The position numbers and the translations under genes were made by a program. From positions 1-24,834 of IMG/VR virus record IMGVR_UViG_3300046740_000326: 24,834 nt of DNA, one strand, 5' to 3'. A model generated the notes under the pieces. The model made no database searches. It saw nothing but the letters and a program-made list of their open reading frames with translations, and was not told the DNA's origin. Shown here piece by piece: positions 1 through 8,742 of the stretch (position 1 is its first letter; the number at the start of each line of letters is the position of its first letter). Source of the stretch: a virus.

Positions 1-1
1 A

Positions 2-319
2 CTCGACGTTCTCGGCATCTCGGCGGTCGGACAGACGGTCGACGCCGACACCGCCAAGATCATTGACGATGATATCGACACGGTGCTCAAAAGCCTTGCC
101 GCCCGCGAGCTCGTCTACGTCCCAAACCCGGACGCCGTTCCTGACGAGATATTCATCCAGGTCGCCATCCTGGTGGCGGACTCGAATAAGCAGAATTTCG
201 GGCTGCAACAGGACGAGCTCGACAAGCTCTCGGCCTCGGTGATGACGGCCGAAAGCCAGATCCGCGAGATCGTGCGCGGCCGGCCGACATATGAACGGCT
301 GCGGAACGAGTATTATTGA
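2..319 (+). CDS. P22 gp4-like tail accessory factor, C-terminal part
   Basis: The frame is open to the left window edge, so only the last 105 residues are present. They are helical and acidic, with a stretch around AVGQTVDADTAKIIDDDID and a charged C-terminus ending RPTYERLRNEYY. The gene directly precedes a P22 gp10-like gene, and in P22-type phages gp4 precedes gp10; gp4 is the head-completion factor that binds the portal after DNA packaging. The assignment rests on that gene order plus general character, not on a diagnostic motif. Its TGA overlaps the next ATG (TGATG), indicating translational coupling. It could be another head-tail connector. Confidence 0.6.
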   Translation, partial: LDVLGISAVGQTVDADTAKIIDDDIDTVLKSLAARELVYVPNPDAVPDEIFIQVAILVADSNKQNFGLQQDELDKLSASVMTAESQIREIVRGRPTYERLRNEYY

Positions 320-1755
320 TGCCGACACCCAAGATCCCGTTTCCGACTTCGACCGCGCCCGGCGGCCATCCGGTCGAGGGCGCCGGCCGGCTGATCAATT
401 GCGCGGCCGAGCCGATCGTCGACGGGCGCTCTGTAAGACACCGGCAGCCGGGGCTGTTGACGTTCGCGACCACCGCGCATGCAGGCTATCGGGGTGGTCT
501 GCTGGTCAACAACAACCTGTTCGCGGCGTTCAACGGCGTGCTGGTCAAGGTCGATGGCGCTGGCGTCGTGGCCGATCTTGGCACGCTCGCGGGCACCCAA
601 AAAGTACAGATGGCGCGCAACAATCTTGTTCCAACGTGCCAGGTGGCGATCGTCACCGAGAACGGCGCATTCCTTACGACTGCAGCGGGCGCAGCTCCTA
701 TAGCCTGGCCGGACGCCGATCTGCCGTTTGCCAATTCGGTGTGTTTCCAGGACGGGTATTTTTTCTTCGGCATCGGCGACCGGCGCGTGTTCGCAACCGG
801 CATCAATGCCTCGAGCGTCGATCCGCTGTGCTTCATCACAGCAGAAAGCAAGAGCCAGGACGCGCTGATCCGCGTCATCGCCCACAAGGGCTTGCTGTTC
901 ATTTTCACGACTGCGGGGTGCGAGGTCTGGTCGGACACCGCAAATCCTCCTCCGGGCTTTCCCTATTCCCGCCTTGCCGTTCTCGACCGCGGCCTGATCG
1001 CGCCCACCGCAATCGCCGGCTGGGAGGAAGGTTTCGGAAACCTGCTTTGGGTCGGTGATGACTGCGGGGTCTACCGGCTCGGTAACGGCCTCCAGCCCGA
1101 CAAGGTGTCGCCACCGGACCTTGATCGCCTGCTGCAAACCCAGGCCAAGGCCGACCCGACACAACTGGAGGCCGGCTGTTACGCGCACGAGGGAAAGTCG
1201 TTCTGGACCATCTCGGGACCCGGCTTTACCTGGGAGTTTAGCCTCGGATCGCAGAAGTGGAACGAGCGCATGAGCACGCTCGCCGGCCTGTTCACCCGAT
1301 GGCGCGGCATCGGCGGCACGCTGGCGTTCAACAAGTGGCTTTTGGGCGACACCCAGAGCGGCAAGATCGGCGCGATCGACGGCGCCACCTACACCGAATA
1401 TGGAGCTCAACAAATCTGCCGGATCGAGAGCGGCTTGGTCGCGGACTTCCCAGTACGGACCAGGGTGGCGCGGGTAGATTTCGAGTTCCAGGCGGGCGTC
1501 GGCATAGCGACTGGGCTCGATCCGATCCAGGTCGATCCGACCGTCGAGATCTCCTGGTCGGACGACGGCGGCACGAAATGGTCGGTCCCGATCATGCGCA
1601 AGCTCGGCCGGCAGGCCGACGGGCGGCACGCCTGCTACGCCACCTCGCTCGGCACGGCCACCCGCCACGGCCGGCGCTGGCGGCTCGACATCGCCGACCC
1701 GGTCTACATCGGCCACCTCGGGGGAACACAGTCGACCACCGTGAGGGCGCCGTAA
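319..1755 (+). CDS. P22 gp10-like packaged-DNA stabilisation protein (tail hub)
   Basis: The 478-aa product closely matches the usual ~470 aa of P22 gp10, the tail factor that plugs the portal after packaging and links gp4 to the needle. It is beta-rich with repeated propeller-like blades, for example the stretches around GLLVNNNLFAAFNG, CFQDGYFFFG and HKGLLFIFTTAGCEVWSD, and begins with a Pro-rich segment as gp10-type proteins do. A TTG three bases upstream is in frame, but the ATG overlapping the previous stop is the natural start. The TAA stop overlaps the next gene's ATG (TAATG). The long open frame on the opposite strand is a GC-rich shadow. Confidence 0.85.
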   Translation: MPTPKIPFPTSTAPGGHPVEGAGRLINCAAEPIVDGRSVRHRQPGLLTFATTAHAGYRGGLLVNNNLFAAFNGVLVKVDGAGVVADLGTLAGTQKVQMARNNLVPTCQVAIVTENGAFLTTAAGAAPIAWPDADLPFANSVCFQDGYFFFGIGDRRVFATGINASSVDPLCFITAESKSQDALIRVIAHKGLLFIFTTAGCEVWSDTANPPPGFPYSRLAVLDRGLIAPTAIAGWEEGFGNLLWVGDDCGVYRLGNGLQPDKVSPPDLDRLLQTQAKADPTQLEAGCYAHEGKSFWTISGPGFTWEFSLGSQKWNERMSTLAGLFTRWRGIGGTLAFNKWLLGDTQSGKIGAIDGATYTEYGAQQICRIESGLVADFPVRTRVARVDFEFQAGVGIATGLDPIQVDPTVEISWSDDGGTKWSVPIMRKLGRQADGRHACYATSLGTATRHGRRWRLDIADPVYIGHLGGTQSTTVRAP

Positions 1756-2003
1756 TGGCAATGACCAAGCCTACGCCCCTCCCGCAGCAGCCGCACGTGC
1801 CATTGGTCACGGTCGATCTTGAGGGCGGCATGGTTGCCGTGCCGAGGCCATGGATCCAGTGGCTTGCCTCGGTCGATGCCATAGCGCGGCTCGTCGCGAC
1901 CGCAAATGTAGCTGCCGCCAATGACGCCGCGGCGGCGGCCGCAGGTATCCCGGTTGGGGGCCTATACCGGGTAGGCAACGCCGTGCAGATCAGGGTAACC
2001 TGA
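1755..2003 (+). CDS. small phage tail-region protein, unknown function
   Basis: 82 aa. The N-terminus is Pro-rich, followed by a segment VPRPWIQWLASVDAIARL, an Ala-rich helix, and a C-terminal beta piece GGLYRVGNAVQIRVT. A Trp-containing 'W..W' helix followed by an Ala run and a short beta hairpin is a pattern I associate with small proteins encoded beside podovirus tail genes, but I cannot name the function. The gene starts inside the stop of the gp10-like gene and ends 13 bases before the next gene, so it belongs to the same late transcript. Confidence 0.6.
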   Translation: MAMTKPTPLPQQPHVPLVTVDLEGGMVAVPRPWIQWLASVDAIARLVATANVAAANDAAAAAAGIPVGGLYRVGNAVQIRVT

Positions 2004-2016
2004 GAGGTATCAGGAT

Positions 2017-2676
2017 ATGGGCTTGTTCGACCTGTTTTCTTCTGACGATGCGGTAAAGGCCGCACAGGCACAGCAGACCGCGCTGCAGACGGCGCAGGCG
2101 CAGGCACAGCCGTTGCTCCAGCAGGGGCTGCAGCAGGGCACGCAGTCGTACACGCAGGGCGTTGCGCCCTTTTTACAGAACCTGCAGGGCACGCAGGCGG
2201 GGCAGACGGCCTATGAGAACGCACTCGGCGTCAACGGGCCGCAAGGCAATGCGCAGGCTGTCCAGAACTTCCAGGGCAGCCCCGGCTATCAGTATCAGCT
2301 CGACCAGGCGACGCAGAACTACATGCGCAATCAGGCGTCGACCGGCGCGCTTGGCTCGGGCAATACGGCGGCAGGGATCACTGGCCTCGCCTCGAACCTC
2401 GCAAACCAAAATTGGCAGCAGTACGTCGGCAACCTCCAGCCATTCATCGGCGCCTCGACGGCGAACGCCGGCGGTGCGCTGCAGGGCTATTCCGGGCTCG
2501 CCAATCTGCAGAACCAGAACCTCGGCCAGCAGGCGAGTATGCTGTACGGAACGAACGTCGGCGTCGGCAACGCGCAGGCCGCGGCGGCCATGGCGCCGTA
2601 CCAAGCGTCGCAGAACCTGTGGAATTTCGGGCTCAACGCCGCAAAGACGATAGGGCAGGCTGCGGCCGCGTTTTAG
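2017..2676 (+). CDS. DNA transfer/ejection protein (gp7 / p32-like)
   Basis: 219 aa, rich in Gln, Ala, Asn and Gly, predicted helical. The central block (residues ~88-135: SPGYQYQLDQATQNYMRN, then ASTGALGSGNTAAGI and LANQNWQQYVGNL) is the recognisable signature of phage 'DNA transfer protein p32'-type ejection proteins, which leave the virion with the DNA and help build a conduit across the envelope. P22 has three ejection proteins (gp7, gp20, gp16); the genes after this one would fill the other roles. GAGAGG lies just upstream of the ATG as ribosome binding site. The C-terminus ends in an Ala-rich helix. Confidence 0.72.
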   Translation: MGLFDLFSSDDAVKAAQAQQTALQTAQAQAQPLLQQGLQQGTQSYTQGVAPFLQNLQGTQAGQTAYENALGVNGPQGNAQAVQNFQGSPGYQYQLDQATQNYMRNQASTGALGSGNTAAGITGLASNLANQNWQQYVGNLQPFIGASTANAGGALQGYSGLANLQNQNLGQQASMLYGTNVGVGNAQAAAAMAPYQASQNLWNFGLNAAKTIGQAAAAF

Positions 2677-2688
2677 AGGTCAGAAAAA

Positions 2689-3030
2689 ATGCCAGCATGG
2701 GATATAGCTCCAACAACAAATCTCGCGGCGCCAACTGCGGACTTCTCAGCGCTCGGCGAGATCATTCCTGCGTATAAACAGGCGGCGCAGCAGAAGAAAA
2801 AGCCGCAGCCTGCTCAGCAGCAACCGCAGTCGCCTTATGTCGGGGCTACCGGGCCGCAGTTGCCGATCAATCCGGCGACTGGGAAACCCGACTATACGGC
2901 GGCGCCAATGGGCTTTTTCCAGGCAGGCAACTTTCCTGGATTGGCGAGCATGGCGGGGAGCGGGCTTACAGCATTCGGCAATTCAGTCGGCAATTTCCTG
3001 CTTCCCAGCGGCATCGGCAGTCCGACATAG
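2689..3030 (+). CDS. small protein sharing its N-terminus with the next ejection protein
   Basis: 113 aa. The first ~35 residues match the N-terminus of the following 594-aa protein: both start MPAWD and both carry a block of the form ADFS-x-LGEIIPAY-x-QA. The remainder differs: a Lys/Gln/Pro-rich linker, then a Gly/Asn-rich C-terminus with LASMAGSGLTAFGNSVGNFLL, which could be a membrane-active helix. GAGG 9 bases upstream serves as ribosome binding site. Likely a partial duplicate of the next gene, or a second virion-internal protein sharing its loading or assembly tag. Function unknown. Confidence 0.6.
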   Translation: MPAWDIAPTTNLAAPTADFSALGEIIPAYKQAAQQKKKPQPAQQQPQSPYVGATGPQLPINPATGKPDYTAAPMGFFQAGNFPGLASMAGSGLTAFGNSVGNFLLPSGIGSPT

Positions 3031-3042
3031 GGTGAAATCAAA

Positions 3043-4827
3043 ATGCCAGCGTGGGACAATGTAAGCTTGCCGCCGCCGCCGAGCCTGGTGCCGCCGAAGG
3101 CTGACTTTTCGACGCTCGGCGAGATCATCCCGGCGTACCGCCAGGCGCAGCAGCAGGCCCGCCAAGTCGCGATCCAGGATGCATTCAAGGGCGGGCTGCC
3201 GAGGACTGATCCCAACGATCCGAACAGTCCTGTTGATTACAAGGCCATGGCGCAAACGTACGCGCGCCTAGGTGCGACCGATCAAGCAATAAATATGATG
3301 AAGCTCGATCGACTTTCGCATCCATCGCAGCAGGCTACAGACCCGAACACCCCTGAAGGACAGGCGGAACTCTTGCGGCAACAGGGAGGAGCCGCGCCGC
3401 AGTCGGGGGCAGCGCAGCCCGCAATGCCGACAGCAACGCCGCCGCGGCAAACCGCATCGCCGACCGGCTACAGTGGCGGCGATAATGGGCAGAACACGGT
3501 TGCGAGTTTTGTCACTGACGCACTCGGAAACGTCCCGATACTGGGGCGGGCGATTGTCAATGTAGCGCGATCTCTCGGCGTCGACCCGAACCAGCCGCTC
3601 ACTCCTGAGCAACAGCAGAAGCTCGCGCCGGTGATATCGCGGCTCACCGGCGCCCAGCCGCAGCCGCAGGGACCACAACAAGGACCGATGCAGCCGCAGC
3701 CGGTCGAGGAACAGACCGCGCAGGGAGGGCCGGGAGGACCGGGAGGACTATTGCTGCCGCAAGCGAGGGCGCCGCAGGCTCAGGCGCCGCAGCCACAGCA
3801 ACAGGCGCCGCAGGCTCAGGCGCAACCACAGCAGCAGGCGCCCCTGACACAGTTACAGTCGTGGCAGGGGCCGACGCCTGCCGACGCGGAGATGCCGGAT
3901 AATCTAAGGGGCCGCGTCTCTCCGCAATCGTACCGCGACTATCTCCTCCAGCAAGCCAACATACAGCGGAAATACGCGCAGCAGGAAAACAAGGATGCGG
4001 CTGTCGTAGGCGAGAAGTTTGATACGGGGCCGGCGCTCGCGAAGGCGGCGCAGTGGGAAGCGCAAGCGAAGCAGATCACCGAGGCGCTGGCGCCGACCGA
4101 ACTGCAGAAAAATGTTATCACTGGTGCGGCCACAAGAGACAGATTGGACAAACTCGCTCAGGAAAACGGTGAAAAGCAATTCCAGGGAATTCAGGCGCAG
4201 GCCACTCAATACAAGAAGGATCAAAAAGATTATCTCGGTCTCTCCAAAAACATTCTGAATGATCCAAAAATGTATACCGGCATCGGTGCCGATAGGGTGC
4301 TCGATTGGAACCGGATCAAGGCAACCTTTGGCGACACGAAGGGCGCCGCGCTGCAAGAGTTGCTGCAAAAGGTGACGGCTACGTCTGCGCTGGCGCAGGT
4401 CAATTTGCAGCGTGATCAGATGCAAGAGGCGGCCGGCCCTGGTGGTGGCCGCATTTTCTCACAGCAAGTTGAACTTGTTAATAAGTCAATACCACAGCTT
4501 GGGGGTACGCTGCAGGGCAATAGGGCGCTCGTTGAAATTCAATCCCGCATGGGCGAGCGTTTGGTCGACATTCACAATTTGGCGATCGATTATCGCAGGA
4601 CGCATGGATATCTCGATGACGGGTTTCAGAAACAGGTCTCCGACTATCTTGACGGGCATCCGTTGCTGAACAAGCTGGAGATGGCAAATCCGGCACTCCT
4701 CGGCGTGCCCACATCGCCCTATAGCGATCCGGGGCAGATGTCGGCATGGGCGCAGCAAATGGGCCTGCCGCCCAAGGCTGCGGTGCGAACACCGGGCGGC
4801 AAGATCGTCCACGTTCAGCCGAGGTAG
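3043..4827 (+). CDS. putative ejection/internal virion protein (gp20-like position)
   Basis: 594 aa. After the shared MPAWD/LGEIIPAY leader (residues 1-35) come a helical segment, a low-complexity tract of Pro, Gln, Ala and Gly (residues ~200-275, with repeats of the type APQAQAPQPQQ), and a long helical C-terminal half (~300-570) with many Gln and Lys. Position, composition and size fit a podovirus ejection protein carried in the head and released with the DNA. No enzymatic motif is visible. It sits 12 bases after the 113-aa relative and 3 bases before the next large gene. The functional call comes mainly from context. Confidence 0.6.
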   Translation: MPAWDNVSLPPPPSLVPPKADFSTLGEIIPAYRQAQQQARQVAIQDAFKGGLPRTDPNDPNSPVDYKAMAQTYARLGATDQAINMMKLDRLSHPSQQATDPNTPEGQAELLRQQGGAAPQSGAAQPAMPTATPPRQTASPTGYSGGDNGQNTVASFVTDALGNVPILGRAIVNVARSLGVDPNQPLTPEQQQKLAPVISRLTGAQPQPQGPQQGPMQPQPVEEQTAQGGPGGPGGLLLPQARAPQAQAPQPQQQAPQAQAQPQQQAPLTQLQSWQGPTPADAEMPDNLRGRVSPQSYRDYLLQQANIQRKYAQQENKDAAVVGEKFDTGPALAKAAQWEAQAKQITEALAPTELQKNVITGAATRDRLDKLAQENGEKQFQGIQAQATQYKKDQKDYLGLSKNILNDPKMYTGIGADRVLDWNRIKATFGDTKGAALQELLQKVTATSALAQVNLQRDQMQEAAGPGGGRIFSQQVELVNKSIPQLGGTLQGNRALVEIQSRMGERLVDIHNLAIDYRRTHGYLDDGFQKQVSDYLDGHPLLNKLEMANPALLGVPTSPYSDPGQMSAWAQQMGLPPKAAVRTPGGKIVHVQPR

Positions 4828-4830
4828 CAG

Positions 4831-7305
4831 ATGGCTGAACCCGCGCAAATTGGCTATTTCGTACAGGATGATCCCGCCGCGGTTAATCCGACGCAGGTCG
4901 CTGCGTTTCTCGACCAGCCTGATCGTGATATTTCATATCCCGGCGGTCATCCGCGTATCACGGTGCGCCCCCCAGCTCGGCCCGCAAAGCCATCAGAGAA
5001 ACCGCCCGCACGATCAACGACGCCGGCGCCTGGCGGCGGCGGGGTGCGCTCAGTTGAGGACTTACCGGAGTATGTCGATCCGAGCGTTCCCCCAGCGGCG
5101 GCAGCAGCACCAGGGCAAAAGGCTCCATCGGTCGAGGACTTGCCCGACTACGTCGACACCAGCGTGCCGATGCAGCCTGAGCGCGAGGTTGGCTTTGGGC
5201 AGGCGGCGGCTGCTGGCGCGCGCGCTGGTGTAGTCCCTGGCTTCGAGCCGGCGGTTCAGGGCCTCAAGGCGGCCGGACAGGCGCCAGGTGGTGGTCTCAT
5301 TGACCAGATCGCCGGAGGCATTGCTCGCGGCGCTGACATCACAAATCCGGTACGGCCAATTGCGGACCTGCTCGGGCTTCCACAGGACCATGAGATCGTC
5401 CAAGGCATCGCGCGGCTCGTCATGGACAAGATCCAGGGCACCTCGCAAGCGACGGGCGCCTATACCCAGGGACGCGATACGGCACAGGAGACGCAGGATC
5501 TCGCGGCCAAGCAGCATCCATGGGCATATTATCCTTCCATGGTTGCCGGCAGTCTGGCATTGCCGGTGCCGGCCCTGAAGGGCGGCGCGGCGGCCGTAGA
5601 CGCGTTGCGCGCGGCGCATGCCGTAGAGGCTGCCAGGGCGGCGGGGGCAGCTCCTGGCGCCGTTCACTTCCTAGCGGAGCAGGCGGCGCAGGCGGCGAGC
5701 AAGGCTAGAGCGGTACAGATTGGCCAAACAGCCGCGACCGGTGCGACCTTGGGCGGCGTCCAGGGTGTCGGCGAAGGCGTGAGCCGCGGCGAAAGCCTGC
5801 CGGAGATCGCCGCCGGCGGCGCAAAAGGTGCCATTGTCGGCGGCGTTGTCGGCGGCGGCGTTGGTGCGGTCCTGCCACGGGTAGCGCCGCGGGCGCCTGC
5901 GGTTCTGTCGGAAGGCCAACGGGCAGCGCAGACTGCGGCAGACCTCAAAGGTTCGATCCCGCGCGGGCTCGCCTCTGACAAAGGATGGCTCCAGACATTC
6001 ACCGCCGGCATGAAATCGTTCCCGTTATTTGGGTCTCGCATCTCCCACCAGGTTGGGGATGTCCAGGAGCGGGCCGGCAATCGTCTGCACGAAATTGCAA
6101 CGGACCTGACGGGCGGCTCGACCAACCGGGCCGCGGCCGGCGAGGCTGTCCGAAAAGGAGCCGATACTGCCAGCGAGAACGTCACGAAGATAATTCGGCA
6201 GTCCTACAAAAACGTGTTCAATAAGGTCGACCAGACTACACAGTTTCCGATGCCGCGCACGCAGGCGGCGCTGCGCCAGATCAAGGCCGAGCGCGTGGAG
6301 AAGGGCTGGGAAGATCCGGGACTTGGACTGAAGCAGTGGGAAAACGTTTCGGAGGGAGCAACGGTCAAGGGCGCTCAGGGCGCCCGCAGCGAGGCGAGCT
6401 CGAAAGGCGGCGGCATAAATCCGCATCCGGGATTCGATGCGGGGCATTATAATCTTCTCACTAAGGCGATGACGGATGACTTGCGTGCGAATGTCTACGC
6501 TGCCGCGCATGGCGATGCCGCGGCAAAGCAAGCGGCCTTAGACGCTTTTGATCGAGCGGACCGGCTATTCGGCCCGTTCTCTGAATTTAACAGGTTCTTG
6601 CGCGACATCGCCGAGGACAACGGCGAGAGCGCAATTGCGCGGCTGATGAGCAAAGCGCAGGAAAAAACCGGAGACCTGACGCTTCTCGCACAATTGCGCG
6701 CGACGATGCCACCGGAGGCATTCAATCAAATCGGCGGTCAGGTGCTGCATGAACTCGGCAACCAGCAAGGACAGTTCAGTCTCGCCAAATTTGTCACCGA
6801 ATACGATAAACTGTCGCCGAAGGCGCGTGACCTATTGTTCTCACCGCAGCATCGCCAGGACATCGACAACATCTTCCAGATGGGATCGCACATCAAAGGT
6901 GCGCTCAAGACGGCAAACACATCGCACACGGCGGCACCGCTGATCCTGCTGGACCTCGCACGCGATGCGGTAATGACAGGCGCGGGAGTTGCCGTGGGCG
7001 CAATTTCGGGGGCCGGGGTTGCGGCTAGTGCGGCGGCCGCCGCGCCTGGTGTCGTCTTCGCGCACTGGGTATCCGGTCCGGCGACGGCGCGCGCGGTCAG
7101 CAATTGGACGACCGCCTATCGTGCCGCAACGCTAGGTGTGCCGACGCCAGCCCGAATAGCTGCCTTCAAAATCGCGACCCGCAATCTCGCGCACAATCTC
7201 AATATCCCGGTCGAAGATGTCACGCGGACGATCCAACAGCATCTGCCCGCCGCGGCGCAGCCAAGCCAAGACAACGAACGCCCAAAAGTACCAGGGCCAC
7301 GGTAG
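4831..7305 (+). CDS. large internal virion / ejection protein (gp16-like position)
   Basis: 824 aa, Ala/Gly-rich. The disordered N-terminus contains a duplicated motif SVEDLP-x-YVD-x-SVP (residues ~71-86 and ~98-114). Two glycine-zipper hydrophobic stretches follow, around residues 330-350 (GAIVGGVVGGGVGAVL) and 705-750 (AVMTGAGVAVGAISGAGVA), which could insert into a membrane. The middle (~400-690) is helical and charged. Third and largest of the presumed ejection proteins, it fits the role of the membrane-crossing component of the ejectosome. No lytic transglycosylase motif (E-S/T-x-x-N) was recognised. Confidence 0.6.
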   Translation: MAEPAQIGYFVQDDPAAVNPTQVAAFLDQPDRDISYPGGHPRITVRPPARPAKPSEKPPARSTTPAPGGGGVRSVEDLPEYVDPSVPPAAAAAPGQKAPSVEDLPDYVDTSVPMQPEREVGFGQAAAAGARAGVVPGFEPAVQGLKAAGQAPGGGLIDQIAGGIARGADITNPVRPIADLLGLPQDHEIVQGIARLVMDKIQGTSQATGAYTQGRDTAQETQDLAAKQHPWAYYPSMVAGSLALPVPALKGGAAAVDALRAAHAVEAARAAGAAPGAVHFLAEQAAQAASKARAVQIGQTAATGATLGGVQGVGEGVSRGESLPEIAAGGAKGAIVGGVVGGGVGAVLPRVAPRAPAVLSEGQRAAQTAADLKGSIPRGLASDKGWLQTFTAGMKSFPLFGSRISHQVGDVQERAGNRLHEIATDLTGGSTNRAAAGEAVRKGADTASENVTKIIRQSYKNVFNKVDQTTQFPMPRTQAALRQIKAERVEKGWEDPGLGLKQWENVSEGATVKGAQGARSEASSKGGGINPHPGFDAGHYNLLTKAMTDDLRANVYAAAHGDAAAKQAALDAFDRADRLFGPFSEFNRFLRDIAEDNGESAIARLMSKAQEKTGDLTLLAQLRATMPPEAFNQIGGQVLHELGNQQGQFSLAKFVTEYDKLSPKARDLLFSPQHRQDIDNIFQMGSHIKGALKTANTSHTAAPLILLDLARDAVMTGAGVAVGAISGAGVAASAAAAAPGVVFAHWVSGPATARAVSNWTTAYRAATLGVPTPARIAAFKIATRNLAHNLNIPVEDVTRTIQQHLPAAAQPSQDNERPKVPGPR

Positions 7306-7340
7306 CAATGTCCACACGAGGACACAGAGAAGCATAAACA

Positions 7341-8318
7341 ATGGCCGGCACCCTCCCAGGCATTCCGCTGTCGCAGCAGTTCAGCGCGATCGGCCAACCT
7401 CTGGCCGGCTGCCTGCTGTACATCTATGCCGCGAATACCACCACGCCGCAAGACAGTTTCCTCGACCAGGGGCTGCTGATCAAGAACCCATGGCCGCTGG
7501 CGGGCGACAACAGCGGCCGGGTGCCCATGTTCTACCTCGCCGACGGCTCGGTGCATGTGCGGCTGACCGACAGCAGCGGCGTTGTTCAATTTGATTACCC
7601 ATCAATGCTCGTTATCGGCCCGTCGACGGGCGGCGGCGGTGGCGGCGGAAGCGTTGACCCGACGACCATCTTCCAGACCGGCGACGTTATCTGGCTCGAT
7701 CAGGATGGGACGCGCACCGGGTGGGTGCGGGACAACGGTAGGACCATCGGCAACGCGGTGAGCGGCGCCTCGGAACGGGCAAACGCCGACACGCAAGCAC
7801 TCTTTGTATTTCTGTGGGCCACCTACACGAACGTGCTCTGTCCGGTCGTCGGCGGCCGCGGCGCGAATGGGCTCGCTGATTTTACCGCCGGCAAGCAGAT
7901 CACGCTGCCTGACAAGCGCGGCTATTGCCCGGCCGGCAATACCGCAATGGGCAATGCCGACTCGGCAGGGCTCGCTAGCGTGCCGTTTTTCGTCGGCGGG
8001 CCTACGGTTGCGGGATCTTTAGGCGGTGAAGGTACGCATCTGCTCTCACTCGGCGAAGCGCCAATCGGACAGATCACGTTCAATGATACATCTCACGCGC
8101 ACAACTTCGATACAGGGACACATGGGACAAACCTGTCCAGCGTGTCGCTGGTGTTCAACACTGGCGGCAGTCTTATTGGCGTTGGTGGCTCGGCAGTTGG
8201 CGATACTACGTCCATCCATGCGTCATCAACCGGAGGGTCAATCACCGACCATGCCGGCGGCCACTCGCACAATAACACAGGGTTTATCGTCATCGGCTCG
8301 TTCTTCAGGAAATTGTGA
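7341..8318 (+). CDS. tail fibre with collar-type C-terminal domain
   Basis: 325 aa. Residues ~1-90 form a virion-attachment module (GQPLAGCLLYIYAANTTTPQ, then a DGSVHVRLTDSSGVVQFDY block, as in N-termini of several fibre/spike proteins). A seven-Gly hinge at ~97-103 leads to a region with GWVRDNGRTIGNAVSGASER and LPDKRGYCPAGN, typical of phage tail-collar domains, and a His-rich C-terminus with HSHNNTGFIVIGSFFRKL. Such proteins form trimeric receptor-binding fibres. It lies 35 bases after the ejection gene. Confidence 0.8.
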   Translation: MAGTLPGIPLSQQFSAIGQPLAGCLLYIYAANTTTPQDSFLDQGLLIKNPWPLAGDNSGRVPMFYLADGSVHVRLTDSSGVVQFDYPSMLVIGPSTGGGGGGGSVDPTTIFQTGDVIWLDQDGTRTGWVRDNGRTIGNAVSGASERANADTQALFVFLWATYTNVLCPVVGGRGANGLADFTAGKQITLPDKRGYCPAGNTAMGNADSAGLASVPFFVGGPTVAGSLGGEGTHLLSLGEAPIGQITFNDTSHAHNFDTGTHGTNLSSVSLVFNTGGSLIGVGGSAVGDTTSIHASSTGGSITDHAGGHSHNNTGFIVIGSFFRKL

Positions 8319-8320
8319 CC

Positions 8321-8731
8321 ATGTGGGCAAACCCGATCCTATTTCCCCAAGTCACCAACCGCGAAAGCTGGGCGCCAATCATTGAACTGCGCGACGACGA
8401 CACCGGCGCCCCGATCGACCTGTCGGGGCTGACCTCGATCCAGCTCGAGATACGCATCATCGGCCGCGGCGTCGGGCATTTCTCGACGCCGATGGCGCCC
8501 TGGTACGACGACCCGCCCGATGCTTTCCCGGTGTTGACGGCTTCGCTTGGCAACGGGATCACGATCTTGGACGTTGGCTATTTTCAGGTTGTGATCCCGG
8601 AGGCGCGAATGCGCACGCTCAAGGCTGGAACATATCGCGTCGGATGCGTTGCGGCTGATGGATCGGAACAGGGCACGCGCCAGATCTTCATCGCGCATCT
8701 GCCGGTGATCGACGGCGGCGTAACGTACTAA
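8321..8731 (+). CDS. tail-associated protein with BppU-like Ig fold
   Basis: 136 aa from the ATG. An in-frame GTG two codons upstream overlaps the fibre stop as GTGA; AGGA lies 10 bases before the ATG but only 4 before the GTG, so the ATG is preferred. The strand-rich sequence (APIIELRDDDTGAPIDLSGL, IQLEIRI, GYFQVVIPEARMRTLKAGTY, GCVAADGSEQGTRQIF) resembles the N-terminal domain of baseplate/fibre proteins of the BppU type, in which a first beta-sandwich links fibre and tail. Probably an adaptor between tail and fibres. The fold call is by eye. Confidence 0.6.
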   Translation: MWANPILFPQVTNRESWAPIIELRDDDTGAPIDLSGLTSIQLEIRIIGRGVGHFSTPMAPWYDDPPDAFPVLTASLGNGITILDVGYFQVVIPEARMRTLKAGTYRVGCVAADGSEQGTRQIFIAHLPVIDGGVTY

Positions 8732-8742
8732 AGGAGGCAGCA
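8731..8742 (+). promoter_or_regulatory. strong Shine-Dalgarno of the 187-aa tail protein
   Basis: AAAGGAGG followed by CAGCA and ATG is a near-perfect anti-16S match at good spacing. It is the strongest ribosome binding site in the tail block and fixes the start at 8743. Confidence 0.75.

Noticed and set aside
313-1761. 482-aa open frame on the - strand opposite the gp10-like gene
   Set aside because: Shadow of a real gene in GC-rich DNA. Composition is Arg-rich without domain signals, and the + strand frame has clear family features and coupled ends.
7306-7340. TGTCC-N6-GGACA dyad before the fibre gene
   Set aside because: Only 5-base arms, no promoter elements and no second copy; reported as chance-level.
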